64,000 nt of DNA from Brienomyrus brachyistius (Eukaryota; Chordata; Actinopteri; Osteoglossiformes; Mormyridae), in NCBI RefSeq assembly GCF_023856365.1, contig NW_026042393.1:372001-436000 (forward strand), given 5' to 3'. Below, piece by piece: positions 1 to 12,205 of this stretch. Position 1 is the first letter of the stretch. Each line of letters starts with the position of its first letter. The position numbers and the translations under genes were made by a program. The notes under the pieces were generated by a model that was not told the DNA's origin, made no database searches, and saw only the letters and a list, made by a program, of their open reading frames with translations.

Positions 1-599
1 CTTTTCCTGGCACAGAGTGTCCCCAGAACAGGGGTCTGTGACAGGCAGCAGAGAGAAGCACATCCAGGGCAGCTCTTGGATCAGAGTGCAGCTGCTTCGA
101 GGTGGATACAGCGATGGCGGTTAGCATTGAGCTAACATGGTATGATGCATCATTAAACTAAAGATACATCATTAAACTGAAATACGATTGTTTCCCAAAT
201 CTGTTGTATTTTGTCAGTAAGCAGTAGTTTGATTCATGATGGTTTGAACTTCCGTGGTTTGAACTACAATGGTGCCAGAGGAGTTCAGTCTTTCACAGCG
301 GGAAGCGTGTAAAAACTCACAATATTTGTAATATTATGCCTAAACATGACAGTTGTGGCAACAGTGTATCATTCATTTATTATTTAGGCTATTCATATTG
401 TAACTATATAACAATACTATTTATATTAACAAATTCAATGATAGTGATAGCATTATACAATATTACAATAATAATGACACACTTCTTGTAGAGTAAAAAC
501 TAAAAGAATTATCAGCTATTAAAATGTCTTTAGTGAAATAGACTCTATCTGTGATTAAGTTTATTTTATTTTATTAACAGTACAAACACATATAAATTC
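1..599. other. AT-rich unique sequence, no gene seen
   Basis: Low-GC, non-repetitive DNA with a long run of TAT/ATA-rich sequence around 340-600. No coding potential or recognisable element was found on either strand. Confidence 0.7.
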
Positions 600-765
600 C
601 TAGTCCGGGGTTCAGTGGGGTGGGCAGGTGCCCATTCTGGCCCAATCAGATCTGGCTTCCTACTCATCCCCTGTATCTAACTGGTGAATTCTCTGCTGCC
701 CCTTCACCACCTTAGCTAGTGTGGTGAGCGTACTGGTGCAGAGTGGCTGCTGTCGCATCCCTTAC
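600..765 (+). mobile_element. Fragment of the 5S-headed SINE-like dispersed repeat
   Basis: Read in reverse complement, this stretch shares long blocks with 3040-3150: 'gtgaag.ggcag.agagaattcaccagttagata' (gapped) and, before it, 'ccagtacgc.caccacac'. The same family is therefore present twice in opposite orientation. Only the body is present; the 5S-like head and the minisatellite are absent. Confidence 0.7.
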
Positions 766-1645
766 ACAGCCATGGGTTCGCGTCTCCAGTGGCCGACACA
801 CTCTGTGTGATAATGGAAATCTCTCAGTGATTGAAAATTGATTAGTTATAAACACACACACAGTATACAAGTGCTTCAGCTTCGCCATTGCTATGTCTGC
901 ATGTGCAATATCACATCACATTTCTCGTGTGTCACATCACCAATTTGTTTGACACACTCTCTCGTCAGATAACTTCTATTTGGCAATAATTTAGTTTTGC
1001 GTAATTTCATCTCCTTTTTTTGCTCTATAAATACCTCAAAATTACTGTCTAAAATTTTCCATATCTCTATATGTCATTGCTGTATAATATTGTGCAATAT
1101 AGGTTAATATATGTAATGAAAATCCCTACCATATACATTTTCAAAGCACTTAACATTATTTATGTTTGTACAGCATGATTATTGCCCATTTGTGCCTCCT
1201 TTGGCTGCATTTTCTGCCATTGATGACACAGTCACCAGGTCTGAACTATGTAAGTTACCTCAAGTTGGAACTATAGTTTCGGCCAACTATGCAAGTTGCT
1301 AACATGATTAGCAGCTATGCTTTCGGCGGGATGTACTCCACGTCACTCGTCCCGACTTTGCCTGGTTTTCCAGTCTTCTGTCCGGACCGCTGTTAGCTGT
1401 CCTCCTTTCGGCCCCCTTGTTCTCCCTTTTCTCTCCCCTAACCCTCCCACACCCCCAGGCACACAAAAATGTGAGACACAGACACACATATAATTCATGA
1501 GTGGCTGTGCTTACGCCTATTTTATAGCGTTTTGCAGATGGTGATGTGTGCGACAGAGCCAAGCGCCTGAAATGTGGGGTCCTGAGCACATGGTCATGCT
1601 GCTACAGGAGACAGTGGAAATAGGAGTCCTGATTATTGTCATTGC
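766..1645. other. AT-rich unique sequence, no gene seen
   Basis: Mostly low-GC DNA with short (CA)n at 844-856. Around 1310-1450 the sequence becomes C/T-rich. Short open frames here have no conserved features. Confidence 0.65.
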
Positions 1646-1725
1646 TATGCTTATGTCCATCCATCCATCCATCTTCCACCCAGTTACCCAGTACAGAGCC
1701 ACAGCTGTGCACCACAGGGCTGTCG
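1646..1725. mobile_element. Fragment of the fish 'TCCA-TCCA' dispersed repeat
   Basis: A (TCCA)n run followed by 'tcttccacccagttaccc' resembles the start of a dispersed element common in fish genomes. A longer copy is at 40009-40165. The family name is not certain. Confidence 0.45.
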
Positions 1726-1843
1726 GTTGAGTGGAAATTGAAACATATCTGTAAAAATGAGGTTTTAAACTGAAATCAATAACAACAGTGAATCTGTGAT
1801 AAGTATTGGCTGTTAAACTATAAGTGCCAGCCTTTGTGGGTTC

Positions 1844-2150
1844 TGAGGCGGGTATGGAGCAGTTACAGAGGCGGGTACAGAGGAAAGTCCTGAGGCGGGT
1901 ACAGAGGCAAGTCCTGAGGCGGGTACAGAGGCAAGTCCTGAGGTGGGTATGGAGCAGTTACAGAGGCGGGTACAGAGGCAAGTCCTGAGGCGGGTATGGA
2001 GGCAGGAACAGAGGCGGGTACAGAGGCAAGTCCTGAGGCGGGTATGGAGGCAGGTACAGAGGTGGGTACAGAGGCAAGTCCTGAGGCGGGTATGGAGGCA
2101 GGTACAGAGGTGGGTACAGAGGCAAGTCCTGAGGCAGGTAAGGAGGCAGG
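1844..2150. repeat. Minisatellite, 12-bp unit with 48-bp higher-order period
   Basis: The 12-bp subunits are gaggcgggtaca, gaggcgggtatg, gaggcaggtaca and gaggcaagtcct. In the right half they are ordered into a 48-bp four-part repeat. About 26 subunits. The unit length divides by three and lacks stops, which explains the open frames on both strands. Confidence 0.95.
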
Positions 2151-2955
2151 TTTTCCAACAGCACAGGATTACCCATGGCTTCCTGTGTGCTCCTGGCCTC
2201 ATTTCGGTGCTTCCCCGAACATGCGCTTCACTGCCATTTTGCTCCAAAAAATGAGGGGGAGGGAAGTATCGGTGGCAGCCTTCTCGGAAGGGGTTCGCTC
2301 AGGTGTCCTGGGCCGCAGGCACTCCAGGCCCCGAGCAGCGTTTGTTTGCCCCTGGGGCATATCCATCGATTCCTGTGAAAGAGGAGTTTCATTCATGAAA
2401 CACAGACACAGCATACGTGTGTGTGTGTGTGTGTGGGGGGGGGGTCATGAGGTCTCTAGGGGGAGGTGTAATGCACTACAGTCAGTGCCTGAGAGGGGGT
2501 CGTGTGCTGCCTGTATGCAAACTCACTGATCCCCCCCAGAAGACTGCGAGAGTGTGCATTTAAACCACGTTGCCTGCCCCCCATCCTGCCCCCACCCTAT
2601 GAAGATCTGGGGTGGCCCGAGTACAGGGACACATTTCTGAAGAGTCATGATGTCCTCAGGGCTGATGTTCATTCCAGTAGCATGAACTTTGCGAGGAACT
2701 GGGACACTGGGTCGCTCACTCTGTCTGGATGAGCGGCATTCAGGAAACATCGTAAAAGGTAACAGACTGATCATTAAGTAGACTAATAGGCAGCATGATT
2801 GGTGTCTGTCTGCGTGGAGATTCTCCCCGTGGGAGCCAGAGAGCGTCTTTCATGTTAGCATCCTGCTTCTTCACACCTTCTCATCAGGGGGCTTCCAGGG
2901 AGCTGTGTCACAGGGGCAGCTGAGGTGAGCTTCCCTACTGACCTTCCTTACCATG
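2151..2955. other. Unique sequence with a short (GT)n-(G)n tract
   Basis: No gene is recognised. A (GT) run followed by a run of about ten G lies at 2416-2444. The remainder is ordinary mid-GC unique DNA. Confidence 0.65.
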
Positions 2956-4425
2956 TAGCTGAATGAATGTCACATTTATGAAGCACTTTACAGAACCAAT
3001 AGGGAGTTACTTCAACCCCCACCGCTGTGTAGCCCCCACCTGGCTGGCGTGACGGCGGCCATTCTGTACCAGTACGCCCACCACACAGTATCTATGGTGG
3101 TGAAGAGGCAGGAGAGAATTCACCAGTTAGATATATGACATGATTATGAGGTCAGGACTGATAGGGTAACTTAGCCAGGACATCGGGGTTCCCCCCCCAC
3201 GCTTTCAAAAGATGCCCAGGGATCTTTTATGACCTCAGAAAGTCAGGACCTTGATTTTTATGTCTCATTGGAAGGACAGCACCATTTTTACAGCACAGTG
3301 GGCTAACCAGTTAGCCACAGTGTCCCTGTCACTGCACTGGGGCTTTGGGATCCACAGACCACAGGATGGGCTTCCCTGTGGGCGACAGTGTCCCCCATCA
3401 CTGCACTGGGATCCACACAGACCACAGGATGGGCTAACCTGCTGGCCAGAGTGTCCCCCATCACTGCACTGGGATCCACACAGACCACAGGATGGGCTAA
3501 CCTGCTGGCCAGAGTGTCCCCCATCACTGCACTGGGATCCACACAGACCACAGGATGGGCTAACCTGCTGGCCAGAGTGTCCCCCATCACTGCACTGGGA
3601 TCCACACAGACCACAGGATGGGCTAACCTGCTGGCCAGAGTGTCCCCCATCACTGCACTGGGATCCACACAGACCACAGGATGGGCTAACCTGCTGGCCA
3701 GAGTGTCCCCCATCACTGCACTGGGATCCACACAGACCACAGGATGGGCTAACCTGCTGGCCAGAGTGTCCCCCATCACTGCACTGGGATCCACACAGAC
3801 CACAGGATGGGCTAACCTGCTGGCCAGAGTGTCCCCCATCACTGCACTGGGATCCACACAGACCACAGGATGGGCTTCCCTGCTGGCCACAGTGTCCCCC
3901 ATCACTGCACTGGGATCCACACAGACCACAGGATGGGCTAACCTGCTGGCCAGAGTGTCCCCCATCACTGCATTGGGATCCACACAGACCACAGGATGGG
4001 TTTCCCTGCTGGCCACAGTGTCCCCCATCACTGCACTGGGATCCACACAGACCACAGGATGGGTTTCCCTGCTGGCCAGAGTGTCCCCCATCACTGCACT
4101 GGGATCCACACAGACCACAGGATGGGCTTCCCTGCTGGCCACAGTGTCCCCCATCACTGCACTGGGATCCACAGACCACAGGATGGGCTTCCCTGCGGGC
4201 GACAGTGTCCCCCATCACTGCACTGGGATCCACACAGACCACAGGATGGGCTTCCCTGCTGGCCACAGTGTCCCCCATCACTGCACTGGGATCCACACAG
4301 ACCACAGGATGGGCTAGAAGCAACCCAGCTAGTTAGTTGGGCTCCCATCAAAGCACTGGCCAGGTCCAAATCTGCTTAGCTTCAGAAGGATTACCGGGTC
4401 CAGCTGGTATGGCTGCTACGTTACA
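2956..4425 (-). mobile_element. 5S-rRNA-headed SINE-like retroposon, internally expanded by a minisatellite
   Basis: On the minus strand the element begins with a 5S-rRNA-like head (4425 down to about 4338). The + strand shows ctcccatc, then aagcactggccagg, then ctgcttagcttc, then ggtatggctgc, the antisense landmarks of 5S rRNA including the internal promoter region. The body continues through the 63-bp array to 2956. It ends in a tail resembling 'ttctgtaaagtgcttcat', typical of LINE-related SINE tails. Part of the body is shared with 600-765. This architecture matches SINE3-type elements of fish. The middle of the body has become the 63-bp array at 3318-4315. Confidence 0.75.
3318..4315. repeat. 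Minisatellite, 63-bp unit, about 16 copies, inside a SINE
   Basis: The unit runs from cagtgtcccccatcactg through ggatccacacagaccacag to ctgctggcca. Two main variants, ...ggctaacctgctgg... and ...ggcttccctgctgg..., are interspersed. Each unit carries agaccacag, a perfect RUNX consensus (PyGPyGGTPy on the other strand). Because 63 divides by three and lacks stops, several long frames stay open. They have no ATG context or conservation suggesting a gene. Confidence 0.97.
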
Positions 4426-5009
4426 GCCCCCTGATCCTGGCCCTGGTACAATTATCACCCTAGGCTGTCCAGGGCCAGTGGTGGGACAAGAATGAACATG
4501 GCCCTCACAGAATTACACTATGGCATTCCCGGCAGAAAGAGGCATTGCCATGGATACCTGGTTGAATGTGGATTCGGGCAGGCCCCTCACCCAGCAGGCG
4601 GTCCCACGTGTCTTTGCAGGGACGCCGAATGACACTACTGTGCCAATAGTTTTGGCAGAGGGCTTCTCCTCACTCTGAGTCACCAGATTCCTAGCAGAGC
4701 AAACATCTGAGAATGCAGATCTCTGCTCCGCAAAGCCGAGGAGGGCGATGCCTTGGGGCTGGAGTCCAGCCTGCTGTAACACCCTAACATAGGAAAGCTG
4801 CTCCTCTCATGTAATTTATGACCATCTTCCTTTTACGGAATCATGTAGATGAAAACAAACAGCACAGTGCCTCATTTCTGTGGTGCTATGTTTAAGGCGA
4901 AGTCTGGACTGGGGGATAAAATCTGGACCTGTGTGGACACAGCCCCCCTTATCCGCTGCTCTCCCAACTCCCTAGGAGCTGCATTCCTCCATGTTGGTCT
5001 GAATGGCAA
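4426..5009. other. Unique sequence, no gene seen
   Basis: Mid-GC unique DNA between the SINE head and the next array. No exon-like or repeat signal was found. Confidence 0.6.
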
Positions 5010-5383
5010 CATTCAGCACAGAGCGACAGAGTCATGGACCTCACTGACCGGAGGTGACAGTACAGAGTGTAGGAGTCAGGCACCTCACTGGCCAAGAGTC
5101 ACAGCACAGAGCAACACAGTGATTGGGGCACTGAGTGACAGAGGCAGGGACCTCGCTGACCGGGAGTCTCAGCACTGAGTGACAGAGGCAGGGACCTCGC
5201 TGACCGGGAGTCTCAGCACAGAGTGACAGAGGCAGGGACCTCGCTGACCGGGAGTCTCAGCACAGAGTGACAGAGGCAGGGACCTCGCTGACCGGGAGTC
5301 TCAGCACAGAGTGACAGAGGCAGGGACCTCGCTGACCAGGAGTCTCAGCACTCAGTGACAGAGGCAGGGACCTCACTGACCTT
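5010..5383. repeat. Minisatellite, 44-bp unit, degenerate on the left
   Basis: The core from 5132 consists of nearly identical units containing gagtgacagaggcagggacc and tcgctgaccgggagtctcag, about 6 copies. Left of 5132 there are about three strongly diverged units. The array shows the usual pattern of old flanks and a younger homogenised end. Confidence 0.9.
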
Positions 5384-6238
5384 AATCCTGGGCAGACTTC
5401 AGGCCATAGATAGCCGTGTAGCCTCATATCTTACATGCTACCCTGATGACTGAAGTTACATTTCTGGGGAGGTGCGCGTCAGGCTGTGGCACAGGGTATT
5501 CATGCACAACTATGCCAGCAGGAGGCAGTCACATGGGATCACTGATCATTCCTGGCCTTCGCCTCAGTGCCGGGGCCACCCTGGGAACAGTGGTGACATC
5601 ATCTATACGCTTCAAGTGACAATCAGTAGCATATGATGTAGCAGGATGTGATGTGTCACCTGTGAGCTGATCCTCTCATCTGGTCATGTCCCTTCCCACA
5701 TTACCTTGCTCCTGTCCGATCCTGGACACACACTGGCATCCAGCATAGGAAGGGCAGATCCCAGGAACAGTGACTCCTGGGAATAACAGAAATAGAGGCC
5801 CGACAATATGACAGGATGAATAGAAATTCTTATGACGTGAAACACATGTAACCAGTTTGCTAACAAGCCTAGGACTGTCCAGCAGGGCTTACTGGCTGTG
5901 ACACCTTAGCACATAATGTTGCTATGGGGTACCAGCTGGGTGCTGAAAAGCTCAAGTGAAGGATCCTCAAAGATGCCCACAGTGCCCCCACTGCGAGAGC
6001 AGCTCATTAGCGATGCTCGTCCTCAGAAAGGTCACGGCTCTCCCTCTGCCATTGATTGGAGGCAGCGGATTCATTTCAGATTCCTGTTATACGCTTTGCC
6101 ATTGATTTACCCTTCTCCTCTAATTAGCCGTTTGAAGCAAACACGTAGGCAGAGCGGATTTGGTTGAAGGAGAGCATTTCCCTGGACCAGAGAAGGTAAG
6201 AAAGGAAGAGATGATGGGCAGGAGAGGCGGCAGTGAAG
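5384..6238. other. Unique sequence, no gene seen
   Basis: Mid-GC unique DNA. The segment 6040-6170 is more AT-rich, and nothing exon-like was recognised. Confidence 0.6.
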
Positions 6239-8668
6239 GGATGAGGACATTCACTCCCCCCAAATAGAGACTGCAGAGGGACGGGCACAGGGACGGATAC
6301 ATTCACTCCCCCCAAACAGAGACTGGAGAGGGACGGGCACAGGGACGGATACATTCACTCCCCCCAAACAGAGACTGGAGAGGGACGGGCACAGGGACGG
6401 AGACATTCACTCCCCCCAAACAGACACTGGAGAGGGACGGGCACAGGGACGGAGACATTCACTCCCCCCCAAATAGAGACTGGAGAGGGACGGGCACAGG
6501 GACGGAGACATTCACTCCCCCCAAACAGAGACTGGAGAGGGACGGGCACGGGGACGGAGACATTCACTCCCCCCAAACAGAGCCTGGAGAGGGACGGGCA
6601 CGGGGACGGAGACATTCACTCCCCCCAAACAGAGACTGGAGAGGGACGGGCACAGGGACGGAGACATTCACTCCCCCCAATCAGAGACTGGAGAGGGACG
6701 GGCACAGGGACGGAGACATTCACTCCCCCCAATCAGAGACTGGAGAGGGACGGGCACAGGGACGGAGACATTCACTCCCCCCAATCAGAGACTGGAGAGG
6801 GACGGGAACAGGGACGGAGACATTCACTCCCCCCAATCAGAGACTGGAGAGGGACGGGCACAGGGACGGAGACATTCACTCCCCCAATCAGAGACTGGAG
6901 AGGGACGGGCACAGGGACGGATACATTCACTCCCCCCAAACAGAGACTGGAGAGGGACGGGCACAGGGACGGAGACATTCACTCCCCCCAAACAGAGACT
7001 GGAGAGGGACGGGTACAGGGACGGAGACATTCACTCCCCCCAATCAGAGACTGGAGAGGGACGGGAACAGGGACGGAGACATTCACTCCCCCCAATCAGA
7101 GACTGGAGAGGGACGGGCACAGGGACGGAGACATTCACTCCCCCCAAACAGAGACTGGAGAGGGACGGGCACAGGGATGGAGACATTCACTCCCCCCAAA
7201 CAGAGACTGGAGAGGGACGGGCACAGGGACGGAGACATTCACTCCCCCCAAACAGACTGGAGAGAGACGGGCACAGGGACGAATACATTCACTCCCCCCA
7301 AACAGAGACTGGAGAGGGACGGGCACGGGGACGGAGACATTCACTCCCCCCAAACAGACTGGAGAGGGACGGGCACAGGGACGGATACATTCACTCCCCC
7401 CAAACAGAGACTGGAGAGAGACGGGCACAGGGACGAATACATTCACTCCCCCCAAACAGAGACTGGAGAGGGACGGGCACGGGGACGGAAACATTCACTC
7501 CCCCCAAACAGACTGGAGAGGGACGGGCACAGGGACGGATACATTCACTCCCCCCAAACAGAGACTGGAGAGGGACGGGCACAGGGACGGAGACATTCAC
7601 TCCCCCCTAACAGAGACTGGAGAGAGACGGGCACGGGGACGGAGACATTCACTCCCCCCAAACAGAAACTGGAGAGGGACAGGCACAGGGACGGAGACAT
7701 TTACTCCCCCCAATCAGAGATTGGAGAGGGACGGGCACGGGGATGGAGACATTCACTCCCCCCAAACAGAGACTGGAGAGGGACGGGCACAGGGACGGAG
7801 ACATTCACTCCCCCCAAACAGAGACTGGAGAGGGACGGGCACAGGGACGGAGACATTCACTCCCCCCAATCAGAGACTGGAGAGGGACGGGCACAGGGAC
7901 GGAGACATTCACTCCCCCCAATCAGAGACTGGAGAGGGACGGGAACAGGGACGGAGACATTCACTCCCCCCAATCAGAGACTGGAGAGGGACGGGCACGG
8001 GGACGGAGACATTCACTCCCCCAATCAGAGACTGGAGAGGGACGGGCACAGGGACGGAGACATTCACTCCCCCCAAACAGAGACTGGAGAGGGACGGGCA
8101 CAGGGACGGAGACATTCACTCCCCCCAAACAGAGACTGGAGAGGGACGGGCACAGGGACGGATACATTCACTCCCCCCAAACAGAGACTGGAGAGGGACG
8201 GGCACAGGGACGGAGACATTCACTCCCCCCAAACAGAGACTGGAGAGGGACGGGCACAGGGACGGAGACATTCACTCCCCCCAAACAGAGACTGGAGAGG
8301 GACGGGCACAGGGACGGATACATTCACTCCCCCCAAACAGAGACTGGAGAGGGACGGGCACGGGGACGGAGACATTCACTCCCCCCAAACAGACTGGAGA
8401 GGGACGGGCACAGGAACGGATACATTCACTCCCCCCAAACAGAGACTGGAGAGGGACGGGCACAGGGACGGATACATTCACTCCCCCCTAACAGAGACTG
8501 GAGAGAGACGGGCACGGGGACGGAGACATTCACTCCCCCCAAACAGAAACTGGAGAGGGACGGGCACAGGGACGGAGACATTTACTCCCCCCAATCAGAG
8601 ACTGGAGAGGGACGGGCACAGGGACGGAGACATTCACTCCCCCCAAATTCACTCTCCCCAAATTGGAG
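6239..8668. repeat. Minisatellite, 52-bp unit, about 46 copies
   Basis: The unit contains gagactggagagggacggg, cacagggacggagacattca and ctccccccaaaca. Variants include aatcag for aaacag, gatacatt for gagacatt, and 4-bp-shorter units (aaacagactgg). The unit has no stop codon in several frames, so open frames of up to about 511 codons arise without being genes. A block around 6772-7030 recurs at 7909-8167, a 1137-bp shift, indicating an internal segmental duplication. Confidence 0.97.
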
Positions 8669-9235
8669 AGGCAACAGCAGATGGATGGGGTCATTCAGAC
8701 AGGCACAGCTAGTCTATGACATCCAGCAGTAGCTCTATAGTCGGTAGGCGCTGAAGCCCAGACTGAGTCTGTTTTACTCCCCCTTCATGCTTGGCTCTGT
8801 CAGAACATTATTTCCTACACATGCATACAGACACACAGATACACGCACACACACACACACACCCCTGTATCTGCTGAATTTCAGGGGAATGAAACGGCAG
8901 TTGAGAAAGGGCCCACCCTGGGGGTTGAAAGCTTGCATCCCTGCCAGAGCCGAAAGCTGTTTCCACTCCAAACACTGTCAGCGTGCCCAGCCGCGTCTGA
9001 GGAAACGTTTCGTAAGAAGTTGGGAGGGGGGTTGGGAATGGCACTCTATAGGGTGGGCAGGGAGCCTGTAAGAGCCAATCAGGCATTAGGAAAGAAAAAT
9101 AAATAGGCGGGGCCACAAATGGTTCCCTGGAGTTAGCACCTTGTAAGGTAGCAGGGGAGCATGGCAACGACACAGGTCACTAAAATTTTCCCAGTGCAGG
9201 TGGAGTTATTAATAAATGCACTAATAAAGTCATCA
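8669..9235. other. Unique sequence with a (CA)n microsatellite
   Basis: A (CA)n tract interrupted by GA/TA steps lies at 8819-8862. The rest is unique; no exon was recognised. Confidence 0.65.
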
Positions 9236-10573
9236 TGTAATGCCACTGATGGCAGGGTAGACATACTGTAATGTCACTGGTGGAAGGATGGATGCGCTGT
9301 CATGCAACTGGTGGCAGGGTGGATGCACTGTAATGATGCTGGTGGCAGGATGGATGCGCTGTCATGCAACTGGTGGCAGGATGGATGCGCTGTCATGCTG
9401 CTGGTGGCAGGATGGATGCACTGTCATGCAACTGGTGGCAGGGTGTATGCGCTGTAATGACGCTGGAGGCAGGATGGATGCGCTGTAATGATGCTGGTGG
9501 CAGGATGGATGCGCTGTAATGATGCTGGAGGCAGGATGGATGCGCTGTAATGATGCTGGTGGCAGGATGGATGCGCTGTAATGATGCTGGAGGCAGGATG
9601 GATGCGCTGTAATGATGCTGGTGGCAGGATGGATGCGCTGTAATGACGCTGGTGGCAGGATGGATGCGCTGTCATGCAACTGGTGGCAGGGTGTATGTGC
9701 TGTAATGACGCTGGAGGCAGGATGGATGCGCTGTAATGATGCTGGTGGCAGGATGGATGCGCTGTAATGATGCTGGAGGCAGGATGGATGCGCTGTAATG
9801 ATGCTGGAGGCAGGATGGATGCGCTGTCATGCAACTGGTGGCAGGATGTATGCGCTGTCATGCAACTGGTGGCAGGATGGATGCGCTGTCATGCAACTGG
9901 TGGCAGGATGGATGCGCTGTAATGACGCTGGTGGCAGGATGGATGCGCTGTAATGACACTGGTGGCAGGATGGATGTGCTGTCATGCAACTGGTGGCAGG
10001 GTGGATGCACAGTAATGGCACTGGTGGCAGGATGGATGCGCTGTAATGATGCTGGTGGCAGGATGGATGCACAGTAATGACGCTGGTGGCAGGATGGATG
10101 CACTGTAATGATGCTGGTGGCAGGGTGGATGCATTGTGATGGCACATGTGGCAGGATGGATGCACTGTAATGACACTGGTGGCAGGGTGGATGCACTGTG
10201 ATGGCACTGGTGGCAGGATGGATGCACTGTAATGGCACATGTGGCAGGATGGATGCACTGTAATGACACTGGTGGCAGGGTGGATGCACTGTGATGGCAC
10301 TGGTGGCAGGATGGATGCACTGTAATGACACTGGTGGCAGGGTGGATGCACTGTGATGGCACTGGTGGCAGGGTGGATGCACTGTAATGACGCTGGTGGC
10401 AGGGTGGATGCACTGTAATGACACTGGTGGCAGGGTGGATGCACTGTGATGGCACTGGTGGCAGGATGGATGCACTGTAATGACACTGGTGGCAGGGTGG
10501 ATGCACTGTGATGGCACTGGTGGCAGGGTGGATGCACTGTAATGGCACTGGTGGCAGGATGGATGCACTGTAA
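9236..10573. repeat. Minisatellite, 31-bp unit, about 43 copies
   Basis: The unit is built from gctggtggcaggatggatgc followed by gctgtaatgat. The left half mostly has 'gatgcgctg', the right half 'gatgcactg', and gcaactgg versus acgctgg variants are interspersed. Left-right divergence suggests two phases of expansion. Open frames of over 200 codons on the minus strand come from the stop-free unit. Confidence 0.97.
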
Positions 10574-10632
10574 ATGTTCCAGAAGCTGTACCTCACTGAT
10601 TGCTCAGGTGATCCCAGGGTAGGGCTATCTAC

Positions 10633-10700
10633 TGCAGTGCTTCCCAACCGGGGTGGTGGGGACCCCTAAACAATCCACATTTTTGCTCCCTTCCTGCTCC
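10633..10700. mobile_element. Fragment of a fish dispersed repeat
   Basis: The stretch tgcttcccaaccgggg, then acccctaaacaatccaca, then tttttgctcccttcctgc resembles a dispersed sequence I recognise from many fish loci. The family name is not known to me. It abuts the next degenerate array. Confidence 0.45.
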
Positions 10701-11112
10701 CGGCCTGGAGGAGACCAAGGGAGAATATAGGAAGTGGTGTAGAGGAGACCCGAGGGAGCACATAGGGAGTGGCCTGGAGAAAACCAGAGGGAGTACAGAA
10801 AGAGTGGTTTGGAGGAGACCCAATGGAGCAGAGAAGAAGCAGCCTGGGGAAGACCTGAGGGAGTACAGAAAGAGCAGCCTAGAGGAGAGCAGAGGGGCTA
10901 CAGAAGGAGAGGCCTGGAGGAGACCGGTGTGGCCACAGGGCGACAGAAGGAACAGTCTAGAGGAGATTGGAGGGGCCACAGAAGGAGTGATGTGGTGGAG
11001 ACTGGAGAGACTGCAGAAGGAACAGGCTGAAGGAGTCTCCAGGGAGCACAAAGGGAGTGGCCTAGAGGAGACTGGACGGACTGCAGAAGAAGCAGCCCAG
11101 GAGACAGAGGGC
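10701..11112. repeat. Degenerate minisatellite, about 35-36-bp unit
   Basis: Repeated core ggcctggaggagac, then cgagggagcacag, then aaggagt, about 11 diverged copies. Purine-rich on the + strand. Confidence 0.85.
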
Positions 11113-11814
11113 AGTTAGTGCAGCTGTGACTTCCAGTGACTTGCTCTGGGACATGGCCAGTCGAGGGAGGGGTCAGGTCCAGTCGAGTCTGAAACACTGC
11201 TCTCAGGTTCCCCTAGCCCATCTGGGTGGTCCTCACGGTGACCCAGGATGCCCAAACAGACACACCACAGAGTCTCACGGCTGCCGAAGCTGCTCCATTC
11301 AGCAGAACGTGGCCCCCAGTCCCCACCCCGAGTCAAATATTTTTATAGCAACTCCCCAACATGAGACAGACTTGCTTCACTTCAAGGGGGTTAGTCATGC
11401 TCACGGAAACAGGCAGGATAGCCAGAGAGAAACCTCAGCTACTTATAGAAGCTAGTGGGATTTTCCCCCTCAACCCGTCTGAGGAGGGCGCTGCAGACGG
11501 CGGCCACTTCACCACTCAGTTGTGGTCACATGGAAAAACACAAACATTCCCCGTCTAAATGAAACTTCAGCAGCAGAGAAATACCAGCAGCCGCCTCCCG
11601 GTCAGGGGAAGGCGTCCTGCACTGTTCCCCTGCTATTTTTGTTTGAAAAAATATTTTCAGAAAGATTTGAAAACCCCTTTTTTTAAGCTTCTGCCCCTAG
11701 TCACCAGTAGGCCATCATTTTTCCTGATTGAAAAAGGCCTAGAGTGCCGGGAGACCTTGACACCTTACCCATGGATATTTAGAGTCTCCATCAGAACTAA
11801 CAGGCAGCGTTTGT
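11113..11814. other. Unique sequence, no gene seen
   Basis: Mid-GC unique DNA; open frames here have no recognisable domain. AT-rich around 11630-11700. Confidence 0.6.
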
Positions 11815-12205
11815 CCTCAGGATAGCATCAGGCTGTACAGCAGGGACACAAAGTTTAGAACAGGGAGTAGGGCAGGAACAGAGGATGTAAAGTACGCTTT
11901 TGAGCAGGGATAAAGATTGTAGGCAGGGTGGAGAGCTGGGAAACCGGGTGCAGAGCAAGGTATAATGCAGGGACACAGGGTGAAGAGCAGGGCGTAGGGC
12001 AGGGACAAATGCTGTACAGCAGGACAGCAAGTACAGCAGGCTGAAAGGCAGAGACACAAGGTGTACAGCAGGATGGATAGCAGGGGCATAGGGGGTAGAG
12101 CAGGCTATAGGTCAGGGACACAGGGGGTAGGGCTGGGACACAGAGTGTCCAGCAGAGTGTAATGCAACTATACAGGGTGTAGAGCAACCTGTAAAGCAAT
12201 TTAGA
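11815..12205. repeat. Strongly degenerate tandem repeat, about 30-36-bp unit
   Basis: Loosely repeated cores such as gggacacagggtg, tagagcaggg and tacagcaggac. The period is blurred by indels, which suggests an old array no longer being homogenised. Confidence 0.75.

Noticed and set aside
4338..4425. Functional 5S rRNA gene on the minus strand
   Set aside because: The similarity is partial with many changes and a deletion in the middle, and it joins a SINE body. It is a retroposon head, not a gene.
7177..8712. Open frame of about 511 codons and its minus-strand counterparts
   Set aside because: It comes from the 52-bp minisatellite, whose unit has few stops in any frame. The three-frame 52-residue periodicity is a repeat artefact.
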